Positions 18,453 through 27,181 of a stretch of DNA of 64,000 bases are shown here, piece after piece (position 1 is the first letter of the stretch; the number at the start of each line of letters is the position of its first letter). The DNA is taken from assembly GCF_014203695.1 (NCBI RefSeq), contig NZ_JACHJO010000012.1, forward strand, positions 1 to 64,000. Direction: 5' to 3'. The translations under genes were made by a program, and so were the position numbers. Below the pieces are notes generated by a model. That model was not told the origin of the DNA, searched no databases, and was given only the letters and a program-made list of their open reading frames with translations. This DNA is from Nocardiopsis algeriensis (lineage in GTDB: Bacteria > Actinomycetota > Actinomycetes > Streptosporangiales > Streptosporangiaceae).

Positions 18453-18738
18453 GGCGCCCTCACGGCACACCCCCTGGGGTGCGGCTGTGCTTGCGGGGAA
18501 CCGGCGCTTCGCCCCGCGCCCGTCGGTCTTTTCGGCCGTAGCTTCCTCAAGCGGGGCCTGAGGACGGGGCTCTTCGTCGCTGTGCTCCTGCGGAACCCCG
18601 CCGGCGCCCTCACGGCACACCCCCTGGGGCTCGGGTGTGCTTGCGGGGAACCGGTGCTTCGGCCCGCTCGTCGCCCGTCGGCGCCCTCACGGCACACCCC
18701 CTGGGGCGCGGGTGGGTTTGCGGGGAACCGGTGCTTCG
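18453..18738. repeat. three direct copies of a 59-bp repeat
   Basis: Near-identical copies lie at 18453-18511, 18603-18661 and 18680-18738. Each runs from GGCGCCCTCACGGCACACC through CCCTGGGG to TTGCGGGGAACCGG and GCTTCG. The first two also share the 18 bases before them (CTCCTGC and AACCCCGCC). Within a copy, CCCCGC...GCGGGG and GCACAC...GTGTGC can nest as an imperfect hairpin. Spacing is 91 and 18 bases, too uneven for CRISPR. They fill the space between two convergent genes and look like intergenic REP-type repeats. Confidence 0.85.
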
Positions 18739-18805
18739 CTTCGGCCCGCCCGACGTCCTCACAGGCAAGGGAGGGCGGGGCGGGTTTCCGCTGTTCCGCT
18801 CGGGG

Positions 18806-19339
18806 TCAGATGTCCAGGTCGGAGACCTGGTAGACGGCCCGGTACTCCAGGCCCTCCTGCTCCACACGCCCGCGCGCGCCCCGGTCCAGGATGAGCGCGA
18901 CCGCGACGACCTCGGCACCGGCCTCGCGCAGCGCCTCCACCGCCGTCAGCACCGAACCGCCCGTCGTCGACGTGTCCTCCAGCGCCAGCACCCGGCGGCC
19001 GCGGACGTCGGGTCCCTCGATCCGCTTCTGGAGGCCGTGCGCCTTGCCCGCCTTGCGCACCACGAAGGCGTCCAGCCTGCGTCCGCGCGCGGCGGCCGCG
19101 TGCAGCATCGCGGTGGCGACCGGGTCCGCGCCCAGGGTCAGACCGCCGACCGCGTCGAACTCCAGGTCGGCGACGCTGTCCAGCATGACCGAACCGACCA
19201 GCGGCGCGGACTCCCCGTCCAGGGTGACCCGGCGCAGGTCGACGTAGTAGTCGGCCTCCTGCCCGGACGACAGCACGACCTTCCCGCGCACGACCGCCTT
19301 ATCGTTGATGTGACGCAGGAGTTCATCACGTTCGCTCAT
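18806..19339 (-). CDS. pyrE: orotate phosphoribosyltransferase
   Basis: PyrE couples orotate and PRPP to make OMP in pyrimidine synthesis. The 177-residue product has the PRPP-binding loop VLALEDTSTTGGSVL (family VxxEDxxTTGGS), the flexible loop VRKAGKAHG and GGLTLGADPVATA near the N-terminal side, plus the family opening LLRHINDKAVVRG. The start is ATG 19339. It is transcribed towards the 59-bp repeat cluster and is divergent from cutA with a 66-base gap. It is a lone gene here; other pyr genes are not in the window. Confidence 0.95.
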   Translation of the reverse strand: MSERDELLRHINDKAVVRGKVVLSSGQEADYYVDLRRVTLDGESAPLVGSVMLDSVADLEFDAVGGLTLGADPVATAMLHAAAARGRRLDAFVVRKAGKAHGLQKRIEGPDVRGRRVLALEDTSTTGGSVLTAVEALREAGAEVVAVALILDRGARGRVEQEGLEYRAVYQVSDLDI

Positions 19340-19405
19340 GACGCATGAGCCTAGAGCACCGGGCGACGCGGCACGGCACCGGCGGTGCCCGGACGGAGGG
19401 ACGAC

Positions 19406-19747
19406 ATGTCAGGCTCCCCGCAGGTCCTCAGGGTCGAGATCACCGTCGACAGCCGGGAGGGCGCCGACCGGCTCGCCGCCTCGATGGTCGAGCGGCGGCT
19501 CGCGGCCTGCGCCCAGGTGGGCGGGCCGATCACCAGCCACTACCGCTGGGAGGGCGAGAACCAGCGGGACGAGGAGTGGATGATCGTGGCCAAGACGGCG
19601 GCCGACCGGTTGGACGACCTCGTCGGACACGTCGTGGCCGAGCACCCCTACGACGTTCCCGAGGTGGTCGCCGTGCCCGTCGCCGGCGGCAACCCCGCGT
19701 ACCTGGAGTGGGTGTGCGACGAGACGCGGCGGGACGTCGCCGAATGA
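19406..19747 (+). CDS. cutA: CutA1-type divalent cation tolerance protein
   Basis: A 113-residue small trimeric ferredoxin-like protein of the CutA1 family, historically linked to copper tolerance; its true role is unclear. Family pattern: VLRVEITVDSREGADRLAAS, MVERRLAACAQVGGPITSHY, WEGENQRDEEWMIVAKTAA and HPYDVPEVVAVPVAGGNPAY, ending YLEWVCDE. The start ATG 19406 has GGAGGGA 5 bases upstream. Its TGA overlaps the ATG of the next gene by four bases (ATGA), so the two are translationally coupled. Confidence 0.93.
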   Translation: MSGSPQVLRVEITVDSREGADRLAASMVERRLAACAQVGGPITSHYRWEGENQRDEEWMIVAKTAADRLDDLVGHVVAEHPYDVPEVVAVPVAGGNPAYLEWVCDETRRDVAE

Positions 19748-20334
19748 TCGCCGTCCTCCTCCCGCCGCCCCTGGGCCGCCCCTCGCGCCTGCCCGCCCTG
19801 GCCGACCGGCTCGACGCACACGGTGTCTCCGCGGTCCGCCCCCGGATCGAGGGCGACGAACTGCCGCCGCACGCGGCCCGCTACGTCGCCCGCGCCAGCC
19901 TGGAGATCTCCCGGCTGGCGGCCCCCGGCACCCCCGTCGCCCTCGTCGCGGAGGGGGACGCCGGACCGCTGGTGGGCGCCGTGGGCGCGGCGCAGCGGGC
20001 CGCACACCGGCCCGTGCTCGGCTACGTGCTGGTGGACGCGCTCCTCCCCCGACCCGGCGGCTCCACCCGCGCGGAGATCGCCGCCTCGCAGAGCGCCGAG
20101 GGCGCGCAGGCCTCGCCCGCCGAGCCGGGAGAACCGCCCGGCTACCGGACCGAGCACCTGCCCGCGGTCGCGGACTGGCCCGACGCGCCGTGCGGCTACC
20201 TGCTCACCGACCCCGCCTGTGCGCACCTCGCGCGTCTGGCCCGGATGCGCGGCTGGCCCGTGCGGCGAACGCGGCCGGAGGAGGCCCCCGAGGCCCTGGC
20301 CGGCCTCCTCCGCGAGCTGCGCGGCAGGGGCTGA
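19744..20334 (+). CDS. hypothetical protein with alpha/beta-hydrolase-like pattern
   Basis: 196 residues, not firmly recognised. It opens MIAVLLPPPLGRPSRLPALADRL, then AAPGTPVALVAEGDAGPLVG in the place where alpha/beta hydrolases have their nucleophile elbow, but GDAGP lacks a serine. Later, GYVLVDALLPRPGGST and CGYLLTDPACAHLARLARM suggest the rest of such a fold. If related, it is probably a non-enzymatic derivative. It starts inside the cutA stop (ATGA overlap), implying co-expression with cutA. No signal peptide or membrane segment. Confidence 0.75.
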   Translation: MIAVLLPPPLGRPSRLPALADRLDAHGVSAVRPRIEGDELPPHAARYVARASLEISRLAAPGTPVALVAEGDAGPLVGAVGAAQRAAHRPVLGYVLVDALLPRPGGSTRAEIAASQSAEGAQASPAEPGEPPGYRTEHLPAVADWPDAPCGYLLTDPACAHLARLARMRGWPVRRTRPEEAPEALAGLLRELRGRG

Positions 20335-20384
20335 CGGAGGAAAAACCCGGTGACAGCCGGAGTGCCGTCGGTGATCATCGACGC

Positions 20385-21044
20385 ATGATCACCGAGCACC
20401 TCCCGCTATACGGCCTGCGGCTGCGCACACCGCGCCTGGAGCTGCGCCTGCCCACCCTGGACGAACTGGGGCAGCTGGCCTCGGTGGCCTGCGCCGGCAT
20501 CCACCCTCCCGAGGACCAGCCGTTCTCCGAGCCCTGGACCGACCAGCCGCCGGAGCGGCTCGGGCTGTCGGTGGTCCAGCACCACCTGCAGAAGGCGGCC
20601 GAGTGGACCCCGCAGTCGTGGAGCCTCAACCTCGCCGTCCTGTACGAGGGCGAGGCCGTCGGGATCCAGGACCTGGGCGCGCGGGACTTCGCGGTCGCCC
20701 GGCAGGTGCACACCGGATCCTGGCTCGGCCGCGCCCACCAGGGCAAGGGCATCGGCACCGAGATGCGTGCGGCGGTCCTGCACCTGGCCTTCGCGGAACT
20801 GGGGGCGGTGTCCGCCAAGACGGCGCTGATCGAGGGCAACGCCCGCTCGGAGGGGGTGTCGCGCCGCCTCGGATACCGGCACGACGGCGTCGAGGTGATC
20901 TCCAACCGCGGACGCCGCGCCCTGGAGCGCCGCATGCGACTGTCCCGGGAGGACTGGGAGGGACACAGGACCGTCGCGGTCGCCGTGGAGGGCCTGGAGG
21001 CCTGTCGGAGTTTCTTCGCCGCGGAGGACGCCGACACCCCGTGA
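20385..21044 (+). CDS. GNAT-family N-acetyltransferase
   Basis: A 219-residue GNAT protein of the RimJ/RimL-like branch. It has LYGLRLRTPRLELRLPTLDE at the start (family strand 1), AVGIQDLGARDFAVARQV, the acetyl-CoA loop GRAHQGKGIGTEM (R/QxxGxG) near residues 116-128, and IEGNARSEGVSRRLGYRHDG at the end of the fold. Relatives acetylate ribosomal proteins, amines or antibiotics; the substrate cannot be told from sequence. The start ATG 20385 lacks a clear ribosome site and lies in a small dyad, TGATCAT-N6-ATGATCA (20372-20391), that could cover the start codon. Confidence 0.87.
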   Translation: MITEHLPLYGLRLRTPRLELRLPTLDELGQLASVACAGIHPPEDQPFSEPWTDQPPERLGLSVVQHHLQKAAEWTPQSWSLNLAVLYEGEAVGIQDLGARDFAVARQVHTGSWLGRAHQGKGIGTEMRAAVLHLAFAELGAVSAKTALIEGNARSEGVSRRLGYRHDGVEVISNRGRRALERRMRLSREDWEGHRTVAVAVEGLEACRSFFAAEDADTP

Positions 21045-21131
21045 CGGATCGGACACGGAAGGGTATCGTTCATCGCCGACAGGGCTGCCGAGACCGCCCG
21101 ATCCCGGGGCCGGCCGGAAGGAGCACAGGCG

Positions 21132-21386
21132 TTGTACGAGAACGAGCCCGCCGGTCGCCCGGCGGTACCGCTGCTGCCGCCGGGCCTCCAGTTCCCCTAC
21201 GCGATCCACCGCCCGGCACCCCGTGAACCGACCGGGCCGGGGGCACCGCCGGCCCGGTCGGCACCGAGAGCGGTGTACCGGATCCCGCGCCGACCGCGCG
21301 TCCACGCGGCCGACGCGGTGGCCGCCGCCTTCCTGGCGGGTGAGCCGATGCCCCGGCCCCGCGCACGCTCCGGCACCTGGTTCTGA
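21132..21386 (+). CDS. small Pro/Arg-rich hypothetical protein
   Basis: 84 residues, starting at TTG 21132 with a strong GGAAGGAG ribosome site 8 bases upstream. It is rich in Pro, Arg and Ala (PYAIHRPAPREPTGPGAPPA, then AVYRIPRRPRVHAADAVAAA) with no hydrophobic core, membrane segment or known domain. The ribosome site and regular third-position GC argue for a real gene; the unusual composition argues for caution. It lies just before the immunity-gene island. Confidence 0.45.
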   Translation: MYENEPAGRPAVPLLPPGLQFPYAIHRPAPREPTGPGAPPARSAPRAVYRIPRRPRVHAADAVAAAFLAGEPMPRPRARSGTWF

Positions 21387-21512
21387 CCACAGTTCGGGAA
21401 GGCTTCGGTGCACGGTCCTGACAACCGCTGTGCCTGCGGCTCTTCGCCGACTGGCGGTTGCACGGGACTCCTGCAATGCGCCGGGATGTCCACCGACATC
21501 GGGCATCGCCTT

Positions 21513-22400
21513 TCAGACGGGAAATTCGCCGACCCAGCCGCCGTCGAGAATGTACTTGGGCAGGTAGCCGGATTCGACCTCCAAAGTAAATTCGCGGTGG
21601 TGCTGGTGGTGGTCATGTGCCCAACAGGCCAGAGCGAGCAGGCCCAGGGGTACGACTCCGTCGATGTCCTCGGCCCGCTCGGGGGTCGCGGTGTGGTAAG
21701 AGCCGAACGCTGTGAGCCCTTCGGCAAGCGCCTCGTTGAACGCGGCGGAATCCCCGCCGGCGAAGTGCCGGAAGGCGTTCATCTGAGGGAAGACGAGCTT
21801 GTCCAAGATATCGCCGCCGAAAGCCCCGTTTCGGGGGTCGGAGAGCTCAATGGCCCTGGCCAGGTGCTCGGCCGTTCCAGGGCGGTTCAGAACGAACGCC
21901 TGGAGTGCGGACACCCAGTGGTAGGCGTACTCGTTGTAGGAGATCCCGCCCTTCCGGGCGGATTCACGCAGGACATCGACAGGAAATTCGCACAGCGCGC
22001 GCAGGCGCTTCTCGTCACGGCAGGTGAGGGCGAGGAAGAATGCGACCTCCCAGTTCCCGGCGTTGGTGAAGTGACGGGGTCCAGTGGCGGTGAGAGTATG
22101 CGTCCCGTGGTCGATCATGCATTTGACCTCGGTGCCCTCGGGTGCGCTACTCAGCTCGAAGAGGGCGTTGTAGACCTGCATCGCGGCTGTCCAGGCCTCC
22201 CAGGTCTCCAGTTCTCCGGCCTCGGGGTCCAGGGTGAGTGCGATCTGCGCGTACCGGTACACCGTTGAAGCGGTCATGGAGGCGGAGAGCGTGCTCTGGG
22301 AGAGGCTGTCGATCTTCTCGGCCCGCTTCTCCTGGAACTCCTTCTCCTTGAGCCTGTAGGCGGGTTCATCGATTCTGTGGCTCGGAACACGATATTTCAA
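21513..22400 (-). CDS. Imm49-family immunity protein
   Basis: Imm49 proteins are immunity partners found in bacterial polymorphic-toxin loci. This 295-residue copy has the pattern IALTLDPEAGELETWEAWTA, FFLALTCRDEKRLRALCEFP, YHWVSALQAFVLNRPG, ILDKLVFPQMNAFRHFAGGD and LALACWAHDHHQHH, ending in VESGYLPKYILDG. It is soluble and mostly helical. No ATG fits; TTG 22400 with AGGGGAA 3 bases upstream is the best start. It is the last of four same-strand immunity-type genes. No toxin gene lies in the window. The paralogue at 23871 shares its C-terminal half. The family call is good; its target is unknown. Confidence 0.8.
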   Translation of the reverse strand: MKYRVPSHRIDEPAYRLKEKEFQEKRAEKIDSLSQSTLSASMTASTVYRYAQIALTLDPEAGELETWEAWTAAMQVYNALFELSSAPEGTEVKCMIDHGTHTLTATGPRHFTNAGNWEVAFFLALTCRDEKRLRALCEFPVDVLRESARKGGISYNEYAYHWVSALQAFVLNRPGTAEHLARAIELSDPRNGAFGGDILDKLVFPQMNAFRHFAGGDSAAFNEALAEGLTAFGSYHTATPERAEDIDGVVPLGLLALACWAHDHHQHHREFTLEVESGYLPKYILDGGWVGEFPV

Positions 22401-22443
22401 TGCTTCCCCTTCGACGAGGTCGGCATGATCCTGAGCAGGCCGG

Positions 22444-23100
22444 TCAGGGGATCTTGTCCGTGAGGTCCGGGGCCCGTCCGTCGACGATCTCGTAGGGGGC
22501 GGGTGCCTGGATCCCGTAGCCGTCCACCGCGCCGAAGTAGGTGGGTCCACCTGGTTCGGTCTCGGCCCGCAGAGTGGTTTCGAGTTCCTTCAGGGCGGCG
22601 GCCAGGCGAGGGGCGTTGGCGAAGTGAACCTCGGGATGGGGCTCGCCGGAGAAGGCGTGATGGGCCCAGACGTCGTGGTGTACGGCTATCTCCACGGAGA
22701 CGTCGTCGAACAGCGGCATGGCTTCCAGAACGACGAGATCGGGCTCTGAACGGGTGTTCCCCGAGGCGTCGACCCATTTGCCGCTGCCGTGTACCCGCAG
22801 CAGCTTCATGCGGGCATCGGAAGCGTCTTGGGGGCAGGTGTTCAGGAGGAGGCGGGTGTGCTCGGGGCTGTCGAGGGGGCCCGTGGCCTCGACGGTTCGG
22901 AAGGTGTCGGGTCTGTTGTCACTCCGGGGGTGCTCCCAGCAGATCTCGACGATTTCGGCCATGAGTAGCCTGTGGCGTTCCAGGACCTCGGCAGCGGTGT
23001 CCAGGGCGGCGAGGCAGTCGGAGGTCTCTGCTCTCCCACCTGCGTTGACGAACCATGTCCATGACCCGACTGCTTCGGGAGCCCTCGGGAGGGTGCTCAT
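22444..23100 (-). CDS. hypothetical protein in immunity gene cluster
   Basis: 218 residues, not recognised. A mixed alpha/beta soluble protein with no signal or membrane helix. It has the long helix DTAAEVLERHRLLMAEIVEI, a strand-rich middle (LVVLEAMPLFDDVSVEIAVH) and an acidic end (YEIVDGRAPDLTDKIP). Two ATGs overlap at the start; ATG 23100 stands 5 bases from AAGGA and is preferred to 23103. It lies 43 bases from the Imm49 gene and 132 from the YezG-like gene on the same strand, so it is probably another immunity or accessory protein by context only. Confidence 0.7.
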   Translation of the reverse strand: MSTLPRAPEAVGSWTWFVNAGGRAETSDCLAALDTAAEVLERHRLLMAEIVEICWEHPRSDNRPDTFRTVEATGPLDSPEHTRLLLNTCPQDASDARMKLLRVHGSGKWVDASGNTRSEPDLVVLEAMPLFDDVSVEIAVHHDVWAHHAFSGEPHPEVHFANAPRLAAALKELETTLRAETEPGGPTYFGAVDGYGIQAPAPYEIVDGRAPDLTDKIP

Positions 23101-23232
23101 CATGGTCCTTTCTTGCCACGGCCGGGCATGACGTAGGGAAAGGTGCGTTCCTGTCCGGAATGACACCTGGGCCACCACATGGTGGACCCGTTACCGGAAC
23201 CGCAGCTACGAGAATGGGCCGACAGGCTGCCC

Positions 23233-23688
23233 CTACGAATCCTCACCCGAGCGCCGGGCCTCGTCCAGGTGTTCCTGAAGCCAGTCGGGGATGTGCTCGT
23301 CGTTGCGGGGAAAGAACTCCAGGTCTGCGGCGAAAGCCGAGGCCTCGGGGTAGAAGGTGAAACCGGGGCGGCTGTCGTAGTCGTAGTCGGCCTTGAAACT
23401 CCCCGGACGGCTGATGGTGTACGTGAGGGAGTACCAGGTTCCCCTTCCCTCGCGGTACATGCCTGCACGCAGTTCCTTGACCAGGTCGATCACCCCGAGC
23501 GGGGCGTGCTTGCGTGAGGTCGTGCCGTCCTGCCGAACTTCCTCCAACCGCTCGGACAACTGCCCGATGAGGGCACACAAGGTGTAGGTGACCGTCTCCC
23601 AGTCGTCACTGGCGGCTGGGAGCAGCTCCATGCCGAGCTTCGTGAGAAGTTCCTGCTGCTCTCGGGGGGCCAAATGGCCTCGGTTCAT
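23233..23688 (-). CDS. YezG/DUF600-like immunity protein
   Basis: 151 residues. The C-terminal two-thirds carry a distinctive pattern: GTWYSLTYTISRPGSFKADY, then DYDSRPGFTFYPEASAFAAD and FFPRNDEHIPDWLQEHLDEA. This strongly resembles YezG/DUF600-type immunity proteins, which neutralise nuclease toxins in Gram-positive polymorphic-toxin loci. The start ATG 23688 has AGGAG 7 bases upstream. It lies between two other immunity-type genes on the same strand. Family assignment is from memory of the motif; its partner toxin is not visible. Confidence 0.72.
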   Translation of the reverse strand: MNRGHLAPREQQELLTKLGMELLPAASDDWETVTYTLCALIGQLSERLEEVRQDGTTSRKHAPLGVIDLVKELRAGMYREGRGTWYSLTYTISRPGSFKADYDYDSRPGFTFYPEASAFAADLEFFPRNDEHIPDWLQEHLDEARRSGEDS

Positions 23689-23870
23689 CAGCCGTCTCCT
23701 GTCCGGTGGAAGCGTCGCGAGGACAGACATACGGATCGGGGGTCTTGCCGGTCCGGAAGCCGGCGGCTGTGAACACCGCAGGCAGAGGGAGGCCGCCTTC
23801 TGCCTCCGTGCTCCCATGACCGGTTTCCGACGCGGTACCTCGTGTGGCGCAAGGCGCCCGCGCAGACCGG

Positions 23871-24659
23871 TCAGAGTTCGATTTCACCGTACCGGGGCCG
23901 TTCGAGGATGTACTCGGGCAGGTATCTGCTCTCCAGGTCGGAGTTGAAGCCGGGGACGACCTGGGCCAGGTCGTAGGTCATGCACGCCACCCCCAGGAGG
24001 CGGAGGGGAACGGCGTCGGCGGTGTCCTTGGAACGCTCCTCGTTGGCGGTGTAGTAGGTACGGAAGAGGCGAATGCCCTGTTCCATGGCCTCGTCGAACT
24101 TCTCGGTGTTCTGCTCGGCGAGCCGGTAGAAGCAGTCGATGGCCGGGAAGACCAGGTGGTCGAGGTTCTCCGGGCTGCTGACGGAGGAGTTCTCGGGGCG
24201 GGACAGATCCATGGTGCGGAGGAGGTTGCCGCCCAGTGTGGGTTGATTGAGGACGAAGTGCTGGAGGGCCGCGATGAAGGGGTAGACGTACTCGTCGTAG
24301 GCTCCGCCGCGCTTCTCTCTCGCTTCTTTGCGGAAGGCGGGCGTGATCCGGCACAGGGACGTGACTCGGTTCTCGTCACGGCAGGAGACGGCCAGGAAGA
24401 ACGCGGTCAGCCAGGTGCCCGCATCGCACTCGGGGTCCGGGGGCAGGTGGTGCAGTGTGCGGCGCTTCTGGTTGATGGCGTGCTCGACGGTCTCACCCGT
24501 TTGCGCTCCCCGCGGGAATGGAAGGGTCCTCGGTCTTCGAATAGCGGTTTTTCCGGGTCCAAGGTATGGATAATTCTCAGATCGTGTCTCGTTCTTCGAT
24601 GTATCCCAGGCCGAATGGCTTGCCGATTTTCCGGTGTCGGTCTTTCCGTGTTCGGTCAT
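23871..24659 (-). CDS. second Imm49-like protein, N-terminus probably degenerate
   Basis: 262 residues from ATG 24659. From GTWLTAFFLAVSCRDENRV to the end (YLPEYILERPRYGEIEL) it matches Imm49 and the paralogue at 21513. The N-terminal ~85 residues do not. The conserved TLDPE of the first copy is instead found in another frame at about 24550 (IIHTLDPEKPLFEDRG), which implies one or two frameshifts. The ATG lacks a ribosome site; a GGAAGGAG site lies further upstream but serves a frame that stops at 24577. It may be a decaying gene or use a different N-terminus. Confidence 0.6.
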   Translation of the reverse strand: MTEHGKTDTGKSASHSAWDTSKNETRSENYPYLGPGKTAIRRPRTLPFPRGAQTGETVEHAINQKRRTLHHLPPDPECDAGTWLTAFFLAVSCRDENRVTSLCRITPAFRKEAREKRGGAYDEYVYPFIAALQHFVLNQPTLGGNLLRTMDLSRPENSSVSSPENLDHLVFPAIDCFYRLAEQNTEKFDEAMEQGIRLFRTYYTANEERSKDTADAVPLRLLGVACMTYDLAQVVPGFNSDLESRYLPEYILERPRYGEIEL

Positions 24660-25586
24660 GTTGTCGAAGTCGCACGGAAGTGGTCTCTCCTTCCCTCGGT
24701 CTTCTTTGCCTCCACGGCGATGATCTGCCTCCATAAATCAGGCGGGTCGGGTCCAGCTGATGGTCTCCGCTCGCGGGTGCGTTCCTCTGTTCAGCAGGTC
24801 GGTGGCCTTCGGAAGATCGATTGCCTCGGTGGTGAGGTTTCCGTCTGAGCCGACTTCCGAGGCGTCTCACCTGTTTTCTGTCGAATACTTCCGAAAGTTG
24901 TACTCTCTTTGCCTCCTCGTCGCGAATTCACCGGGGCGTGTCTTCCGGCATGGTTCTTCGGGCTCTCCCGGTCGAGTCCGCGAACTCAGTCCTTCCCCCT
25001 GTCCGTGCAGGGACCGGAGAGCGGGCGAGCCGACGTCGGTACTCCGGTCGGTCACCTGGATTCTCGCGGCGAGGCTGCTGACTTCGGTGCTCGTGTGGGT
25101 CCTTTTTCTCGAGGACGCCGGTCCGCCTTCGGTGAAGACCGCTGGGGGAAGGTGTCCCCGAATCCTCGGCGCGGGAGCGGTGGACCGTGCCCGCAGGAGT
25201 CTCCCGCGCCGGCGGCTCAGGTCCGGTCGGAGCGGGCGGAAGGTTGTGGAGCACTGTCGACGACGGGGCCGGAGAAGGCGGGATTCCGGGATTCGGCGTC
25301 CTGCCCGGACGGAAAACGGCTAACCGAATCCCGCTCGCACAGGACGCTGCACGGGCCGGTACCGTCGCGTTGACGGCCTCGGTACGGTCCCGGCCCCCGG
25401 TTTCGGGCGGAAGGCCTCTTGCGGACCGCCGCCAGGGGGCTTCTCATTGCTCCCGGGGAACACGTCGGCGTACAAGAACCGTAACCGTCCGCATTCAGGA
25501 GCGGACACGCAAAACCAGACAGACTTGGTTAGGCTGTGCCCCGGTCGTGGACACGGCCCAGAACAAAGGGAAGGGGGCGGTGGCAC
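24660..25586. other. long intergenic region, no supported gene
   Basis: About 930 bases between the last immunity-type gene and the NYN gene. Base composition is more mixed than in neighbours, with AT-rich patches near 24880-24920. Open frames are short or lack ribosome sites and recognisable patterns. It may be decayed coding DNA of the island. The right end must hold the promoter of the gene at 25587. Confidence 0.45.
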
Positions 25587-27146
25587 GTGGACCGCTGCGC
25601 GTTGTTCGTCGACGCGGGCTACCTTCTCGCAGACGGTGCGATGGCCGTGCACGGAACCCGGAACCGGGATTCCGTCTCCTGGGACTACTCCGGTCTCGTC
25701 CAGTTCCTCAACGAGGTGGCGCGGGACCGCACAGGCCTGCCGCTGCTGCGCTGCTACTGGTACGAGGCCGTGGCCGACGACAGGCGGACCCAGGAGCAGG
25801 ACGGGATCGCGGACATCCCCGGGGTGAAGTTCCGGGCGGCCCGGATCCGGCCCGGCCGCCGCGAGGGCGTGGAGAGCTACGTCCAGCGCGACCTCACCAC
25901 CCTCGCCCGGACCGGAGCGGTGTGCGATGCCGTGCTGGTCAGCGGGGACGAGGACATGGCACCGGTCGTCGCCGACGTCCAGGAACTGGGCCTGCGCGTC
26001 ACCGTCGTGCACATCTCGGTCGAGGGCAACTGGACCATCTCCCGCGCCCTGCGCCGGGAGTGCGACGACCTCATCGAGATCGGTGCCGGGCACCTGCGTC
26101 CGCACGTCAGCCTGCTCTCCGGCAGCGGCGCCCCCCAGGAGAACGCCGCGAAGAGCACCACGCCGTTCACCAACGGCCGCGCCCAGTCGGCGCCCGACAC
26201 CCCCCGCCGCCCCGTCGCCACGCCGCAGGCCGGCAGCGGCCGGGTCGAGCCCGTCTCCACCGACGGCCTGGAGGCGATGTTCGCGGGGACGGGGCCCCAG
26301 CCCGCTCCTCAGGGCAGCGCGATGGACCAGCTGCGCGCCATGCGCCGCTCCCTGGCCCAGCAGCGCGGCGACCACCTCGCGGGCAACGACGACCAGCCCT
26401 CCGGCGGCATCGACTCCAACGGGTTCCCCTCCGGTGGGCAGTCCCGGCACGGAGGCGGCGGTTACCCGCCGCAGAACGGGCAGCCCGCCTATCCACCGAC
26501 CGGGAGTCACGCGTCGATGCGTGACCAGGGCGGTTACGGATTTTCGGACCGGCAGGAACCCGGTCAGGCGATGACCGGACCGCAGCAGTCCTTCGCGATG
26601 GGGACGGGCCCGCAGCAGTCCTTCGCCGACGGACAGCCGGGCCACGCGCCACCACGAGGCGGACAGGCCCCCGATCCACGGTTCAGGACCGGTGAAAATT
26701 CCGGTTATGGGGGTGCGAACGACGCAAACCCTACCTATGGGACCAGTACGGCAACTGACACCGCACACAGCGGTGGGGCGGGCCCCGCACACAGGGGAGC
26801 GCCACCTACTGGTCCCGAACACGACAACCGGTTCGGCCCGGCCGGCCACGAGGAAACCCGGCCCGGTCCGGGATATCCCCAACGGACGGGCGCCGTCCCG
26901 AATACCGTTGACGAAGCAGTGCGTGTCGCCCACCGCGAGGGGGGCGATTTCGCTGAGTCGATCGCACGCGAGGCACCCGCCCTCTGGGTGGAGGCCGTGC
27001 TCGCCCGCCGTCCGAGGATGCCCTCGGACCTGGAGGCGCGCCTGCTCCAGGGGTCCTCGCTGCCGATCGACCATCTGCTGCGCGACGAGGTCCGGGACGG
27101 GCTCCGCCAGGGCTTCTGGCAGTCACTGGAGCGTGCCCGGCGCTAG
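25587..27146 (+). CDS. NYN (PIN-like) domain protein with long disordered linker
   Basis: 519 residues. Residues 1-170 are a NYN domain, the PIN-like nuclease fold of LabA/DUF88 proteins: RCALFVDAGYLLADGA with the first acidic residue, VQRDLTTLARTGAVCDAVLVSGDEDM with the SGDED metal motif, and GLRVTVVHI. Such proteins are probable metal-dependent RNases. Residues about 200-430 are a Gly/Pro/Gln/Ser-rich low-complexity linker with a twice-repeated GPQQSFA. The last ~85 residues are helical (TVDEAVRVAHREGGDFAESI) and conserved-looking. The start GTG 25587 puts VDRCALFVDAG at the N-terminus as in relatives; the ribosome site is a loose GGGGGCGG. It is followed 35 bases later by a TPR-like gene. 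Confidence 0.82.
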   Translation: MDRCALFVDAGYLLADGAMAVHGTRNRDSVSWDYSGLVQFLNEVARDRTGLPLLRCYWYEAVADDRRTQEQDGIADIPGVKFRAARIRPGRREGVESYVQRDLTTLARTGAVCDAVLVSGDEDMAPVVADVQELGLRVTVVHISVEGNWTISRALRRECDDLIEIGAGHLRPHVSLLSGSGAPQENAAKSTTPFTNGRAQSAPDTPRRPVATPQAGSGRVEPVSTDGLEAMFAGTGPQPAPQGSAMDQLRAMRRSLAQQRGDHLAGNDDQPSGGIDSNGFPSGGQSRHGGGGYPPQNGQPAYPPTGSHASMRDQGGYGFSDRQEPGQAMTGPQQSFAMGTGPQQSFADGQPGHAPPRGGQAPDPRFRTGENSGYGGANDANPTYGTSTATDTAHSGGAGPAHRGAPPTGPEHDNRFGPAGHEETRPGPGYPQRTGAVPNTVDEAVRVAHREGGDFAESIAREAPALWVEAVLARRPRMPSDLEARLLQGSSLPIDHLLRDEVRDGLRQGFWQSLERARR

Positions 27147-27181
27147 AACCGCGCCCGAGCGCGGAAGGTAGGGATGGGGCG

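Noticed and set aside
18453-18738. Possible CRISPR array
   Set aside because: Repeats are 59 bases, spacers 91 and 18 bases, only three copies, and no cas genes are near.
24577-24870. Minus-strand frame of 97 codons upstream of the second Imm49 gene
   Set aside because: No recognisable pattern, and it probably represents out-of-frame remains of the decayed N-terminus.
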